Assembly: GCA_964632995.1 (NCBI GenBank)
Contig: CAZWDL010000021.1
Location: 1 to 64,000, forward strand
Reading direction: 5' to 3'
Source of the DNA: CAZWDL01 sp964632995
Lineage (GTDB): Bacteria > Bacteroidota > Bacteroidia > Chitinophagales > Saprospiraceae
Length of the DNA stretch: 64,000 nt
Part shown: one piece after another, positions 17,477 through 26,031 of the stretch
Layout of the letters: each line of letters begins with the position of its first letter
How positions within the stretch are numbered: position 1 is the first letter of the stretch
The notes under the pieces: generated by a model
What the model was told of the DNA's origin: nothing
What the model saw: the letters and a program-made list of their open reading frames with translations, nothing else
Database searches by the model: none
Program-made: the position numbers and the translations under genes

Positions 17477-18844
17477 ATGAATCGAAAAATCCTACTGACA
17501 GAAAAAGAGATCCCTGAAAAATGGTACAATGTTACCGCTGACATGCCGAACAAGCCGCTGCCACCCCTGCATCCCGGCACCAAAGAGCCTATAGGTCCGG
17601 AAGCCCTGGCGCCGCTCTTCCCAATGGCCCTTATCGAGCAGGAAGTCAGTGGGGAAAAATGGGTCGACATTCCGGAAGAGGTTCGGGATGTATACAAACT
17701 CTGGCGCCCCACGCCTATGTTCCGCGCACATGGACTGGAAAAAATGCTGGACACGCCCGCAAAAATTTACTACAAGTACGAGGGTGTCAGTCCTTCCGGC
17801 TCCCACAAGCCCAACACCGCCGTGCCGCAGGCCTACTACAACAAACAGGAAGGCGTGAAGCGCATCACTACCGAAACCGGCGCCGGCCAGTGGGGAAGTG
17901 CGTTGAGCTTCGCCTGCAACCTCTTCGATATCGAATGCGAAGTGTACATGGTGAAAATCAGCTATGAGCAAAAGCCCTATCGCAAGGTGATGATGAACAC
18001 CTGGGGAGCGATGGTGCACCCCTCACCTACCGACCTGACGGAAGCGGGCCGGAAGGTGCTGGCAGCCAATCCGGATTCTCCCGGCAGCCTCGGCATCGCC
18101 ATCTCGGAAGCCGTTGAGCGAGCCGCCGGTGACGAGCACACCAAATATGCGCTCGGCAGCGTCCTTAACCACGTGCTGATGCATCAGACCGTCATCGGAC
18201 TGGAAGCTGTCAAACAGATGGAAAAAGCCGGTGACGAACCCGATATCATCGTAGCTCCTTTCGGCGGCGGCTCCAATTTCGCCGGTATCAGCTTTCCCTT
18301 TCTGCGCCTTAACTTCGAAGAAGGTAAAAACATCCGCTGCATTGCGAGCGAACCCAGCTCTTGCCCCAAGCTGACCAAGGGCGTCTTTCGCTATGATTTT
18401 GGCGATATGGTTGGAATGACGCCGTTGCTGCCTATGTACACCCTGGGCCACAATTTCGTACCTGCGCCTATCCACGCAGGGGGGTTGCGCTATCACGGCG
18501 CCGGCGTACTGGTCAGCCAGCTGCTCAGAGATCAGCTCATCGAGGCCCGCGCCCACGATCAGGTGGAATGCTTTGAAGCCGGGGTCCTGTTCTCCCGCGC
18601 CGAAGGCATTATTCCGGCGCCGGAAACCAATCACGCCATCGCAACTGCCATCCAGGAGGCCAACCGGTGTAAAGAAGAGGGCAAAAGTGAAACCATACTG
18701 ATTCACCTCTGCGGCCACGGCCACTTCGACCTGGGCGCCTACGATGCTTACTTCAGCGGTAATCTCGTCAAGCACTCGATCACCGAAGAGGAAATCGCCG
18801 AAGCACTGGCGCAGATTGATACGCCGGTCATAGAAGGTTCTTAG
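17477..18844 (+). CDS. TrpB2-type tryptophan synthase beta chain
   Basis: A 455-residue PLP enzyme. The Lys that binds PLP lies in SGSHKPNTAVPQ (about 110), followed by TETGAGQWGSAL and the phosphate-binding loop APFGGGSNFAG (about 236-246). The C-terminus HGHFDLGAYDAYFSG marks the TrpB2 subgroup rather than classical TrpB. TrpB2 makes tryptophan from serine and indole without tight coupling to TrpA and may salvage indole. No other trp gene is nearby. The ATG at 17477 was chosen because the residues before it in the longer frame (TTG start) are not conserved. The gene precedes the ilvC leader. Confidence 0.85.
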   Translation: MNRKILLTEKEIPEKWYNVTADMPNKPLPPLHPGTKEPIGPEALAPLFPMALIEQEVSGEKWVDIPEEVRDVYKLWRPTPMFRAHGLEKMLDTPAKIYYKYEGVSPSGSHKPNTAVPQAYYNKQEGVKRITTETGAGQWGSALSFACNLFDIECEVYMVKISYEQKPYRKVMMNTWGAMVHPSPTDLTEAGRKVLAANPDSPGSLGIAISEAVERAAGDEHTKYALGSVLNHVLMHQTVIGLEAVKQMEKAGDEPDIIVAPFGGGSNFAGISFPFLRLNFEEGKNIRCIASEPSSCPKLTKGVFRYDFGDMVGMTPLLPMYTLGHNFVPAPIHAGGLRYHGAGVLVSQLLRDQLIEARAHDQVECFEAGVLFSRAEGIIPAPETNHAIATAIQEANRCKEEGKSETILIHLCGHGHFDLGAYDAYFSGNLVKHSITEEEIAEALAQIDTPVIEGS

Positions 18845-19028
18845 GCTTAACAGGGTTGGATATCGTAAAACCGGTAAAATCGAAGCCTGAAATCACGGGG
18901 TATCCGTTGATCGTGCGGAAGCGATAAACCTATATTTACCGACCGGCGAAATAATGCGTTCCAAGGGTGCGATTTCAGCCTCTTTGAGCGGTATATTCCC
19001 ATTAAAGCAGCAACAGTTGAGGGGGCCC

Positions 19029-19097
19029 ATGCCGTACCGGCTTCATTTACCGGCCGCCGGGGCAGGCAGCGAACCGGTGTTGCGCATTGTAAAATAA
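19029..19097 (+). CDS. Candidate 22-residue leader peptide of ilvC
   Basis: ATG at 19029 is preceded by TTGAGGGGG, a good ribosome-binding site. The frame ends at a TAA (19095-19097) and its last residues are PVLRIVK, so Val, Leu, Ile and Val codons cluster within the last six sense codons, with two further Leu codons earlier. The stop codon lies 6 bases before a terminator hairpin in front of ilvC. This arrangement matches leader peptides in branched-chain amino acid attenuators. Translation is inferred. Confidence 0.45.
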   Translation: MPYRLHLPAAGAGSEPVLRIVK

Positions 19098-19103
19098 ACC
19101 AAG

Positions 19104-19137
19104 CCGGCTAACCGCCTCGGTCAGCCGGATATTTTTT
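19104..19137 (+). promoter_or_regulatory. Candidate attenuator terminator before ilvC
   Basis: Arms CCGGCTAACCG (19104-19114) and CGGTCAGCCGG (19118-19128) pair at 10 of 11 positions with a 3-nt loop, followed by ATATTTTTT. It ends about 30 bases before the ilvC ATG and immediately follows the short frame rich in Val, Leu and Ile codons. A ribosome stalled on those codons would reach the left arm, so simple occlusion could give read-through. The remaining 184 bp of the 323-bp gap upstream (18845-19028) shows no gene. Confidence 0.5.
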
Positions 19138-19167
19138 ATAAGCAAACGTGTTAAAAGATCGACAATT

Positions 19168-20238
19168 ATGGCAAAGCTTAATTTTGGAGGCGTTGAAGAG
19201 AACGTCGTTACACGCGAAGAATTCCCCCTGGAAAAAGCACATGAAGTCCTGAAAGATGAGGTCATCGCGATTATCGGTTACGGCGTTCAGGGGCCCGGTC
19301 AGGCGCTCAATCTACGCGATAATGGATTCAATGTGATCGTAGGCCAGCGTCAACCCTCGAAATCTTGGGACAAAGCCGTTGCCGATGGCTGGGTGCCGGG
19401 TGAAACGCTGTTTTCCATTGAAGAAGCCGCTGAGAAAGGCGACGTCATTCAGTATCTGCTGTCCGATGCCGCACAGATTTCCCAGTGGCCTACTATTAAA
19501 AAACACCTGGCGCCGGGTAATGCGCTCTATTTCTCGCACGGCTTTGGCATTACCTACAACGACCGTACCGGAATTATGCCGCCGGAAAACGTAGATGTTA
19601 TTCTCGTCGCTCCCAAAGGTTCGGGAACCAGCCTGCGCCGAATGTTTGTGAAAGGCCGCGGGCTGAACTCCAGCTTCGCCATTTACCAGGACGCCACCGG
19701 TCGCGCCTGGGAACGCGTCGTTGCACTTGGCATCGGCATCGGTTCGGGCTATCTCTTCGAAACGACTTTCAAGGATGAGGTATACAGCGACCTGACCGGC
19801 GAGCGCGGCACCCTCATGGGCGCCATTCAGGGTATCTTCGCCGCCCAGTACGATATCCTGCGCAAGCGGGGCCACTCGCCTTCCGAAGCCTTCAACGAAA
19901 CGGTGGAAGAGCTGACGCAAAGCCTGATGCCCCTCGTCGCCGAAAACGGCATGGACTGGATGTACGCCAACTGCTCGACGACCGCCCAGCGCGGTGCGCT
20001 CGACTGGTGGAAGAAATTTCGCGACGCCGTCGCCCCCGTCTTTGACGAACTCTACGACAGCGTAGCCAGCGGCCAGGAGGCCCAAAAATCCATCGATTCC
20101 AACAGCCAACCCGACTACCGGGAAAAGCTGGAAGTCGAACTCAAGGAGTTGCACGACAGCGAAATGTGGCAAGCCGGCCGCACCGTGCGCAGTCTGCGCC
20201 CGGAAAACCAGGAAGTGCCGGAGGAAACGAAATCATAA
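19168..20238 (+). CDS. ilvC: Ketol-acid reductoisomerase (fungal-like type)
   Basis: A 356-residue enzyme of valine, leucine and isoleucine synthesis which isomerises and reduces acetohydroxy acids using NAD(P)H. The nucleotide-binding motif is IIGYGVQGPGQALNLRDNG (about 34-52). Downstream are SHGFGITYND, ILVAPKGSGTSLRRMF, and the Mg-site block YSDLTGERGTLMG (about 206-218), then GHSPSEAFNETVEE. The sequence resembles the yeast Ilv5-like branch more than the short E. coli or B. subtilis types, including WVPGETLF and MDWMYANCSTTAQRGALDW. It is followed by ilvA; other ilv/leu genes are not in the window. Expression is probably controlled by the leader hairpin upstream. Confidence 0.95.
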   Translation: MAKLNFGGVEENVVTREEFPLEKAHEVLKDEVIAIIGYGVQGPGQALNLRDNGFNVIVGQRQPSKSWDKAVADGWVPGETLFSIEEAAEKGDVIQYLLSDAAQISQWPTIKKHLAPGNALYFSHGFGITYNDRTGIMPPENVDVILVAPKGSGTSLRRMFVKGRGLNSSFAIYQDATGRAWERVVALGIGIGSGYLFETTFKDEVYSDLTGERGTLMGAIQGIFAAQYDILRKRGHSPSEAFNETVEELTQSLMPLVAENGMDWMYANCSTTAQRGALDWWKKFRDAVAPVFDELYDSVASGQEAQKSIDSNSQPDYREKLEVELKELHDSEMWQAGRTVRSLRPENQEVPEETKS

Positions 20239-20255
20239 ATCGTTCAAGGTTCAGG

Positions 20256-20299
20256 GTTCAAGGTTCAAGATTCAGACAAGCTTGAACCTTGAACTTTTT
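20256..20299 (+). terminator. Heptamer-repeat hairpin/terminator after ilvC
   Basis: A perfect 14-bp inverted repeat, GTTCAAGGTTCAAG (20256-20269) and CTTGAACCTTGAAC (20281-20294), with an 11-nt loop and TTTTT behind. The region 20241-20320 consists of GGTTCAA-type heptamers in both orientations. It can terminate ilvC transcription, leaving ilvA to its own promoter or read-through. Confidence 0.65.
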
Positions 20300-20328
20300 A
20301 AACCTTGAACCTTCAACCTTTTTTACTC

Positions 20329-21600
20329 ATGACCTACGATACCAAGCAAAGTTCTGCGATTATTCCACTCGACCGCATCTTCCAAACCAAGGTCAGGCTC
20401 AAAGGGGTGGTGGAACAGACGCCGCTGCAGTACAACCACAACCTTTCCCTGCACTACAATTGCACAATATTGCTCAAACGGGAAGACTTACAGGTAGTGC
20501 GCTCCTATAAGATCAGAGGAGCCTTTAATAAAATGGCCAGCCTGTCGAAAGAAACACTCGCCAAGGGCGTCGTCTGCGCCAGCGCCGGCAATCACGCGCA
20601 AGGCGTCGCCTTCGCCTGTTATCGCATGGGGGTCAAGGGACGCATCTACATGCCCGGCGTAACCCCCCGGCAAAAGGTGCGCAAAGTAAAGCGATTCGGT
20701 CAGGAAATGATCGAGGTCATCCTCACCGGCGATACCTTCGATGACGCCTATGAGGAAGCCCGGCAGGACGCCGAACGTAAAGGACTGACTTTCGTCCATC
20801 CTTTTGACGACCCCCGTACTATTGAAGGACAGGGAACGGTAGGATTGGAAATCCTGGAAGACTGCAGCGAGCCGATCGACTATGTACTCGTCCCCGTCGG
20901 CGGCGGCGGCCTGGTATCCGGCGTGGGCAGCTATTTCAAACAGGTGAGCCCCCATACCAAAGTCATCGGCATAGAACCCAAAGGCGCTCCCGCCATGCAC
21001 GACTCCCTCAAGGCGGGCAAACTACTCACACTGGATCACATCGATAATTTCGTCGACGGCGCTGCTGTCAGGCGGGTCGGCAACCACACTTTCGCTATTG
21101 CTCAGGAGGTTGTTGATCAGATGTTACTGATCGACGAAGGAAAGGTTTGCAGCACCATCCTCCATCTTTACAACGAAGAGGGCATCGTCGTGGAACCCGC
21201 CGGCGCACTGACCATTGCTGCGCTGGATCAGCTCAAGGAGGAAATCAAGGGCAAGACCATCGTCTGCATCGTCAGCGGCAGCAATAATGATATCACGCGG
21301 ACGGAGGAAATCCGGGAGCGCGCCCTGCTCTACGAGGGCCTCAAACACTACTTTATCATCCGCTTCCCGCAACGCGCCGGCGCGCTACGCGACTTCCTCA
21401 ACAACGCGCTCGGCCCCAATGACGACATCACCTACTTTGAATACACTAAAAAGCACAACCGCGACACCGGACCGGCGCTGGTGGGTATACAGGTTCCCGA
21501 AAAGGAAGACTATGAGGCCCTCCTCCAACGAATGGATCAGCAACGTATCAACTATCAGACCCTGAACGACAGCCGGATGCTGTTCGATTTGCTCATATAG
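20329..21600 (+). CDS. ilvA: Threonine ammonia-lyase (threonine deaminase)
   Basis: A 423-residue PLP enzyme that converts threonine to 2-oxobutanoate, the first step toward isoleucine. The PLP Lys lies in VRSYKIRGAFNKM (about 62), with the CASAGNHAQGVAFAC block and the glycine loop VPVGGGGLVSG. The C-terminal ~85 residues (from KHYFIIRFPQRAGALRDFL) form a single ACT-like regulatory domain, so feedback control by isoleucine is expected but in the short single-domain form. The ATG at 20329 is chosen over an upstream TTG lying within the repeat. Follows ilvC on the same strand. Confidence 0.93.
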   Translation: MTYDTKQSSAIIPLDRIFQTKVRLKGVVEQTPLQYNHNLSLHYNCTILLKREDLQVVRSYKIRGAFNKMASLSKETLAKGVVCASAGNHAQGVAFACYRMGVKGRIYMPGVTPRQKVRKVKRFGQEMIEVILTGDTFDDAYEEARQDAERKGLTFVHPFDDPRTIEGQGTVGLEILEDCSEPIDYVLVPVGGGGLVSGVGSYFKQVSPHTKVIGIEPKGAPAMHDSLKAGKLLTLDHIDNFVDGAAVRRVGNHTFAIAQEVVDQMLLIDEGKVCSTILHLYNEEGIVVEPAGALTIAALDQLKEEIKGKTIVCIVSGSNNDITRTEEIRERALLYEGLKHYFIIRFPQRAGALRDFLNNALGPNDDITYFEYTKKHNRDTGPALVGIQVPEKEDYEALLQRMDQQRINYQTLNDSRMLFDLLI

Positions 21601-21652
21601 GAAGGATTGAGAGAATCCGGAACTTGCTCGTAATTTAAAGGTTTAACCCGGA

Positions 21653-23032
21653 TTAACTTTTCTTCTTTTTCACCATCTTGGAGAAGTGGCTCGGCAATAA
21701 GCGCACGTTGTTTTTGGTGAGTTTCTCGATGCTGTAGGCCAGCATGATGTACATTTCCGTGATGCCCGGTACGGGAACGAAGACCAGCGAGAAGAAAGGC
21801 AGAAAGCGCGGCAGATCCTGGATCTGGTCCAGCGCCTGAGCAATTTCTTCTTCGCTTGGCAGCTTAGCCCCCCTGCGAATGCCCAGCTGATGCTTTAGTA
21901 AACGACCGAAGGTGAGCGCCATGTCCACCGTTTCGCGGTATTCGCCGTGAGTGGCCGTACGCAGGCTGAGCATATTATCGCCCAGGGTTTTGGCGATCAG
22001 CGCCGCGCTGGCTTTCTGACTATTGAAAAAGGATAGCCGGCGTCCATAGCGCAGCAGGAAACCGCCCAGAGCCAGTTTGGCTTCTACCAAATCTTCTTCT
22101 TTCAACTCCAGTTTGGTCAATAATTGTTGAAGAAAAAGCTCTTCTGCCTCCTGAATCTCCTTATCGGCAAACAGCGTCATCAGGCTGATATCGAGGAGGT
22201 AGCGACGGGCTGTCCACTCCAGCGGCGGCAAATGAATATCGCTCAGTTCCACCCCTTTATCAAAATTTCTTTTGATTTTCCGTCGCTCCGAATCCGTAAA
22301 AAAAGGGGCTGATTTTTGAAAGTGATGTTGCAGCACCCGCTCACTAAGGTCGAGCTTATGGTCGCTGTGGGCAGCTGCTGCAATGAGCTGCATCGTCAGC
22401 ATTTTGAGCTGCTTTTTTCGCTGAAGCATATCTGCGAAAAGATCCTGTGAAGGCTGAGCATCTCTGTCCAGCGCCTCCAGATAAAGCTGAAAGAAGTACC
22501 AGTCCCAGAAGAGGTGGCAGTTGATGCCGCTACGCCGCCAGTCGACCCAGTTTTGCCGAAAGGAAATATGCTCGCTAAGCAAGCGGCCGATAGTGCCCAC
22601 GCTCATCCCGCCGCTTTGCTGCCGAAGGCCACTGAAGTAAATTCGAATGAGCGTCGCCGCCCGGTCGACCTGCATTTCGTAATCCAAAGCACTGGATTTG
22701 AAATGATCCAGTACGCTGAACAGAATGAGATCTACCAGCAGTAGTTTGGTCACCCATTTGCGCGGCATATTGGAAGCCGGCGCCGGCTGGAAGGGATATA
22801 CAAAGGGAAAACCATAAATCAATCCGCTGTGCAACAGCATAAAATAGAGCGGATGTTGCAGACTTTTAAAACGATGAAGATACTCCGGCGCCAGTCCGAC
22901 CGCGGCCGGATCTGCAATATCCAGAACAAGAGGATGCCGCTTCCTGTATTCAATGTATTCATCGAACCAATGATCGGAGCGGAAATCGATTCCGGTGACG
23001 GAAGTTTTTCGAAACTTGGACAATAGCATCAT
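21653..23032 (-). CDS. LETM1-related, TerB-like domain protein
   Basis: A 459-residue protein. About residues 205-330 resemble a TerB/DjlA-like helical domain (MQLIAAAAHSDHKLDLSE, then LMTLFADKEIQEAEELFL). The C-terminal segment PRFLPFFSLVFVPVPGITEMY (about 410-430) has the conserved Pro-rich hydrophobic signature of LETM1-like proteins. Flavobacterial homologues are annotated as LETM1-related biofilm-associated proteins; the biochemical role is unknown. One or two hydrophobic stretches (near 60-80 and 410-440) suggest membrane association. It converges on ilvA and is separated from the EVE gene by 172 bp. Confidence 0.7.
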   Translation of the reverse strand: MMLLSKFRKTSVTGIDFRSDHWFDEYIEYRKRHPLVLDIADPAAVGLAPEYLHRFKSLQHPLYFMLLHSGLIYGFPFVYPFQPAPASNMPRKWVTKLLLVDLILFSVLDHFKSSALDYEMQVDRAATLIRIYFSGLRQQSGGMSVGTIGRLLSEHISFRQNWVDWRRSGINCHLFWDWYFFQLYLEALDRDAQPSQDLFADMLQRKKQLKMLTMQLIAAAAHSDHKLDLSERVLQHHFQKSAPFFTDSERRKIKRNFDKGVELSDIHLPPLEWTARRYLLDISLMTLFADKEIQEAEELFLQQLLTKLELKEEDLVEAKLALGGFLLRYGRRLSFFNSQKASAALIAKTLGDNMLSLRTATHGEYRETVDMALTFGRLLKHQLGIRRGAKLPSEEEIAQALDQIQDLPRFLPFFSLVFVPVPGITEMYIMLAYSIEKLTKNNVRLLPSHFSKMVKKKKS

Positions 23033-23204
23033 CGTTTTACGGAGCCATTACGCTGTAAATAATAGCTTATTTCTTCTATTTCACTCTACAAGTTCCCGAA
23101 AAAATTAGAGTTATTTCTAAGCTATGTTCTTCCTCGCCGGTCCACCTGACAGCAGAAGAAGGGAAAATCTCCGCTTTCCGGCTTCTGCTATCCTATTTCC
23201 GATT

Positions 23205-23618
23205 TCAAATTCCCGTCTCCCCCATCTCCAGGATGCGCTCGAATTCAACCTTTTCGACGGGCATCACCGACAGGCGACCGATGCGGACCAGGGGCATCTC
23301 CTGTAGTTCTTCGGTTTGCTTGATTTCCTTGAGGGAAACGGGTCGATTGAGTTCCTTGACCGGCGCCAGGTCGACGGCCGTCCAGTCGCCTTTTTCGGCC
23401 GTGGGATCGGGATAGGCAGCTTTGATCACCTCAGCGATGCCGACGACCTCCAAGCCCTTGCGGCTGTGGTAGTAGAGCACGAGGTCGCCCTCCGACATGT
23501 CCTGCAAATGATTGCGGGCTGCATAGTTGCGAACGCCGACCCAACGGGTGCGGCCGTCGGCGACGAGGTCCTGAAAGCTGTATTCGTAGGGTTCGGATTT
23601 GACGAGCCAATAGCGCAT
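23205..23618 (-). CDS. EVE domain-containing protein
   Basis: A 137-residue single-domain protein of the EVE (PUA-like) fold, starting MRYWLVKSEPYEYSFQDL, with WVGVRNYAARNHLQDM (about 26-41) and GDLVLYYHS (about 44-52), the family hallmarks. EVE domains bind modified bases in DNA or RNA; stand-alone bacterial members are of unknown cellular function. The start at 23618 is chosen because the longer frame runs through the repeats upstream. Confidence 0.88.
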   Translation of the reverse strand: MRYWLVKSEPYEYSFQDLVADGRTRWVGVRNYAARNHLQDMSEGDLVLYYHSRKGLEVVGIAEVIKAAYPDPTAEKGDWTAVDLAPVKELNRPVSLKEIKQTEELQEMPLVRIGRLSVMPVEKVEFERILEMGETGI

Positions 23619-23620
23619 GG

Positions 23621-23796
23621 TAGAGACAGGATTTGGAGGTTTGACGAATTTGGTTTTAGAGACAGGATTTACAGGATGGGCAGGATTCACTTGTACGGGC
23701 TTTTGCTGTTCTGCTCTCAAACCGCGATCCTACAAAGCAATGACCATTGCATTTTCATAAATTTTATCTAGAGGTCATCCTGTCCATCCCGTCTCA
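23621..23796. repeat. Short-period AATCCTGT-type repeat cluster
   Basis: The 14-mer TAGAGACAGGATTT occurs exactly at 23621-23634 and 23657-23670. It is followed by ACAGGATGGGCAGGATT, and an inverted relative, CATCCTGTCCATCCCGTCTC, sits near 23777-23796. The cluster occupies the spacer between the SpoU methyltransferase and EVE genes and reaches the last bases of the former. No coding content of its own. Confidence 0.6.
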
Positions 23797-24327
23797 CATG
23801 GAGCGCAGACGCCGCGTCAGCTCCCAGCTCACCACGCCGATGCAGACGGCGATGTTCAGCGAATGCTTCGTCCCGAACTGCGGCACCTCGATCGCCCCGT
23901 CCACCAGTTCCATTACTGCTTCGCCCACGCCCGAGACCTCGTTGCCGAACACCAGGGCGTAGCGTTCCCCTTCCTCCACCTTAAAACACTGCAGCGGCAT
24001 ACTTCCCTCCGCCTGTTCCACCGCCCAGATCCGGTAGCCGGCTTCGCGCAACTGCCGGACGGCCTCCGCGGAATCCTCCACGTAAGACCATTCCACCGAC
24101 TCCGTAGCGCCGATGGCCGTCTTCAGGATTTCCCGGTGCGGCGGCCGGGCCGTGATACCGCAGAGCAGCACGTGTTCCAGCGCGAATGCGTCGGCCGTAC
24201 GGAAGGCAGAGCCGACGTTTAGCCCCGAGCGCACATTGTCGAGCACCAGGACGAGGGGCGTCTTGTCACGTTGCTTGAATTCCTCGATGCTGAGGCGCTG
24301 AAGTTCCTGAAGTTTGAGTTTACGCAT
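23794..24327 (-). CDS. SpoU/TrmH-family RNA 2'-O-methyltransferase
   Basis: A 177-residue SPOUT-fold methyltransferase lacking an extra N-terminal substrate-binding domain. Motif 1 is LDNVRSGLNVGSAFRTADAF (about 29-48), motif 2 ALVFGNEVSGVGEAVM (about 123-138) and motif 3 VPQFGTKHSLNIAVCIGV (about 147-165), which together form the trefoil knot binding SAM. Members methylate ribose 2'-OH of tRNA or rRNA; the target here is not certain, though the size suggests a tRNA or rRNA minimal TrmH type. Lies downstream of pyrG on the same strand. Confidence 0.88.
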   Translation of the reverse strand: MRKLKLQELQRLSIEEFKQRDKTPLVLVLDNVRSGLNVGSAFRTADAFALEHVLLCGITARPPHREILKTAIGATESVEWSYVEDSAEAVRQLREAGYRIWAVEQAEGSMPLQCFKVEEGERYALVFGNEVSGVGEAVMELVDGAIEVPQFGTKHSLNIAVCIGVVSWELTRRLRSM

Positions 24328-24330
24328 TGG

Positions 24331-24386
24331 AGGTTCTCGGTTCTTCCCGTCCTTGTTCCTCGGGACGGGTAAAGGTTCTCGGTTCT
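24331..24386. repeat. 14-mer direct repeat pair with hairpin
   Basis: AGGTTCTCGGTTCT occurs exactly at 24331-24344 and 24373-24386. Between them lies CCCGTCC (24346-24352) paired with GGACGGG (24363-24369), and a related CGGGAACCGGGAAC follows. It fills the pyrG-methyltransferase spacer. There is no T-run on the minus strand, so it is not called as a terminator. Confidence 0.55.
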
Positions 24387-24411
24387 GTGAGTATCGGGAA
24401 CCGGGAACTTT

Positions 24412-26031
24412 TTACTTCTTCGTTTGCCGGAAATCCATAGCCGCTTTGACGAAAGCAGCGAAAAGCGGATGCGGTTTTTCCACGCGGCTTTTCAATTCGG
24501 GGTGAAACTGCACCCCGACGAACCAGGGGTGGTCTTTCAGTTCGATAATCTCCACCAGTCCTGTATCCGGGTTGCGGCCGGAGGCGAGCATACCGTTATT
24601 CTGAAAATCTTCCAGATACTCGTTATTGAATTCGTAGCGGTGCCGATGGCGCTCGCTGATACGCAGACTCCCATAGGCAGCCGAAGCTTTTGTTTTACGT
24701 CGGATTTCACAGTCGTAGGCGCCGAGTCGCATGGTCCCCCCCATTTTGGTGATTTTCTTCTGTTCGGGCATCAGGTCGATCACCGGCTCCGGGGTAGAGG
24801 GATCGACTTCGGTAGAAGCCGCCGCCTTTTTATCCAGAACGTGGCGGGCGAATTCCACACTGGCGCATTGCATACCAAGGCAGATCCCGAAAAAGGGGAT
24901 TTTGTTTTCACGCGCATATCGAACTGCCTTGATTTTGCCTTCTATTCCCCTTTCACCGAAGCCCGGTGCAACCAGAATTCCGTCCAGGTTTTCCAGCCGT
25001 TTGCCAACCTCTTCATAGCTGGCTTCCAGTGCTTCGGAGTGTATCGGTTCAACGACTACGCTGCACTCATTGACCGCGCCGGCGTGTACGAAAGATTCGT
25101 GGATAGACTTGTAGGCGTCCTGCAGCTCATTGTATTTGCCGACCAGCCCGATGCGTACCTCAGAAAGCGGGTTTTTTAACTTACCTAAAAATTCCTTCCA
25201 GGCAGTCAGCTTCGGCTCGCGGCGATCGGGCAGCCGCATTTTGGCGATGACTACTGAATCCAGTTTTTCTTTGAGCATCAACAAGGGGACATCGTAGATG
25301 GTCTCTGCATCCATCGACTCGATCACAGAACCGACATCGACATTGCAGAACAGCGCCAGCTTGCGCCGAATGTCCATATTCAAAGGATACTCGGTACGAC
25401 AGACCAGAATATCGGGCTGAATACCAGTGGTCAGCAATTCTTTAACCGAATGTTGAGTCGGTTTGGTCTTCAGTTCCTTGGCCGCCCGCAGGTAGGGAAC
25501 AAGAGTCAGGTGAATGACCAGACAGTTGTCCGTTCCCAGTTCCCAGCGAAGCTGACGCAGGGTCTCCAGGTAAGGCAGTGACTCGATATCACCAACCGTA
25601 CCGCCCAGCTCTGTGATCAGGATATCGTACTCATTGGTATTGCCCAACAGCTGCATCCGGCGTTTGATCTCATCAGTGATGTGCGGAATCACCTGCACCG
25701 TCTTGCCCAGGTAATCCCCCGCTCGTTCCTTGTTGATGACCGTCTGGTAGATACGTCCGGTAGTGACGTTGTTCGCCTGAGAAGTGGAAATATTGAGAAA
25801 GCGCTCGTAGTGTCCCAGATCCAAATCTGTTTCCGCTCCGTCATCGGTGACGTAGCACTCTCCGTGCTCGTAGGGGTTGAGCGTCCCGGGATCAACATTG
25901 ATATAGGGATCAAATTTCTGGATGGTGACCGAAAAGCCCCGCGCCTGAAGTAGTTTGGCGAGCGAAGCAGATACGATGCCCTTGCCTAGTGATGAGGTGA
26001 CGCCTCCCGTAACAAAAATGTACTTAGTCAT
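24412..26031 (-). CDS. pyrG: CTP synthase
   Basis: A 539-residue enzyme that aminates UTP to CTP using glutamine and ATP. The synthase domain begins YIFVTGGVTSSLGKGI (about 4-19) with QKFDPYINVDPGTLNP and HGECYVTDDGAETDLDLGHY. The glutaminase domain starts near residue 285 (RIGLVGKYNELQDAYKS); the nucleophilic Cys is in FGICLGMQCA (about 383) and the His-Glu pair in VGVQFHPELKSR (about 511-518). Full length for the family. A ~45-residue charged insertion around STEVDPSTPEPVIDLMPEQ is common in this family. Its upstream region is a 645-bp gap. Confidence 0.97.
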   Translation of the reverse strand: MTKYIFVTGGVTSSLGKGIVSASLAKLLQARGFSVTIQKFDPYINVDPGTLNPYEHGECYVTDDGAETDLDLGHYERFLNISTSQANNVTTGRIYQTVINKERAGDYLGKTVQVIPHITDEIKRRMQLLGNTNEYDILITELGGTVGDIESLPYLETLRQLRWELGTDNCLVIHLTLVPYLRAAKELKTKPTQHSVKELLTTGIQPDILVCRTEYPLNMDIRRKLALFCNVDVGSVIESMDAETIYDVPLLMLKEKLDSVVIAKMRLPDRREPKLTAWKEFLGKLKNPLSEVRIGLVGKYNELQDAYKSIHESFVHAGAVNECSVVVEPIHSEALEASYEEVGKRLENLDGILVAPGFGERGIEGKIKAVRYARENKIPFFGICLGMQCASVEFARHVLDKKAAASTEVDPSTPEPVIDLMPEQKKITKMGGTMRLGAYDCEIRRKTKASAAYGSLRISERHRHRYEFNNEYLEDFQNNGMLASGRNPDTGLVEIIELKDHPWFVGVQFHPELKSRVEKPHPLFAAFVKAAMDFRQTKK

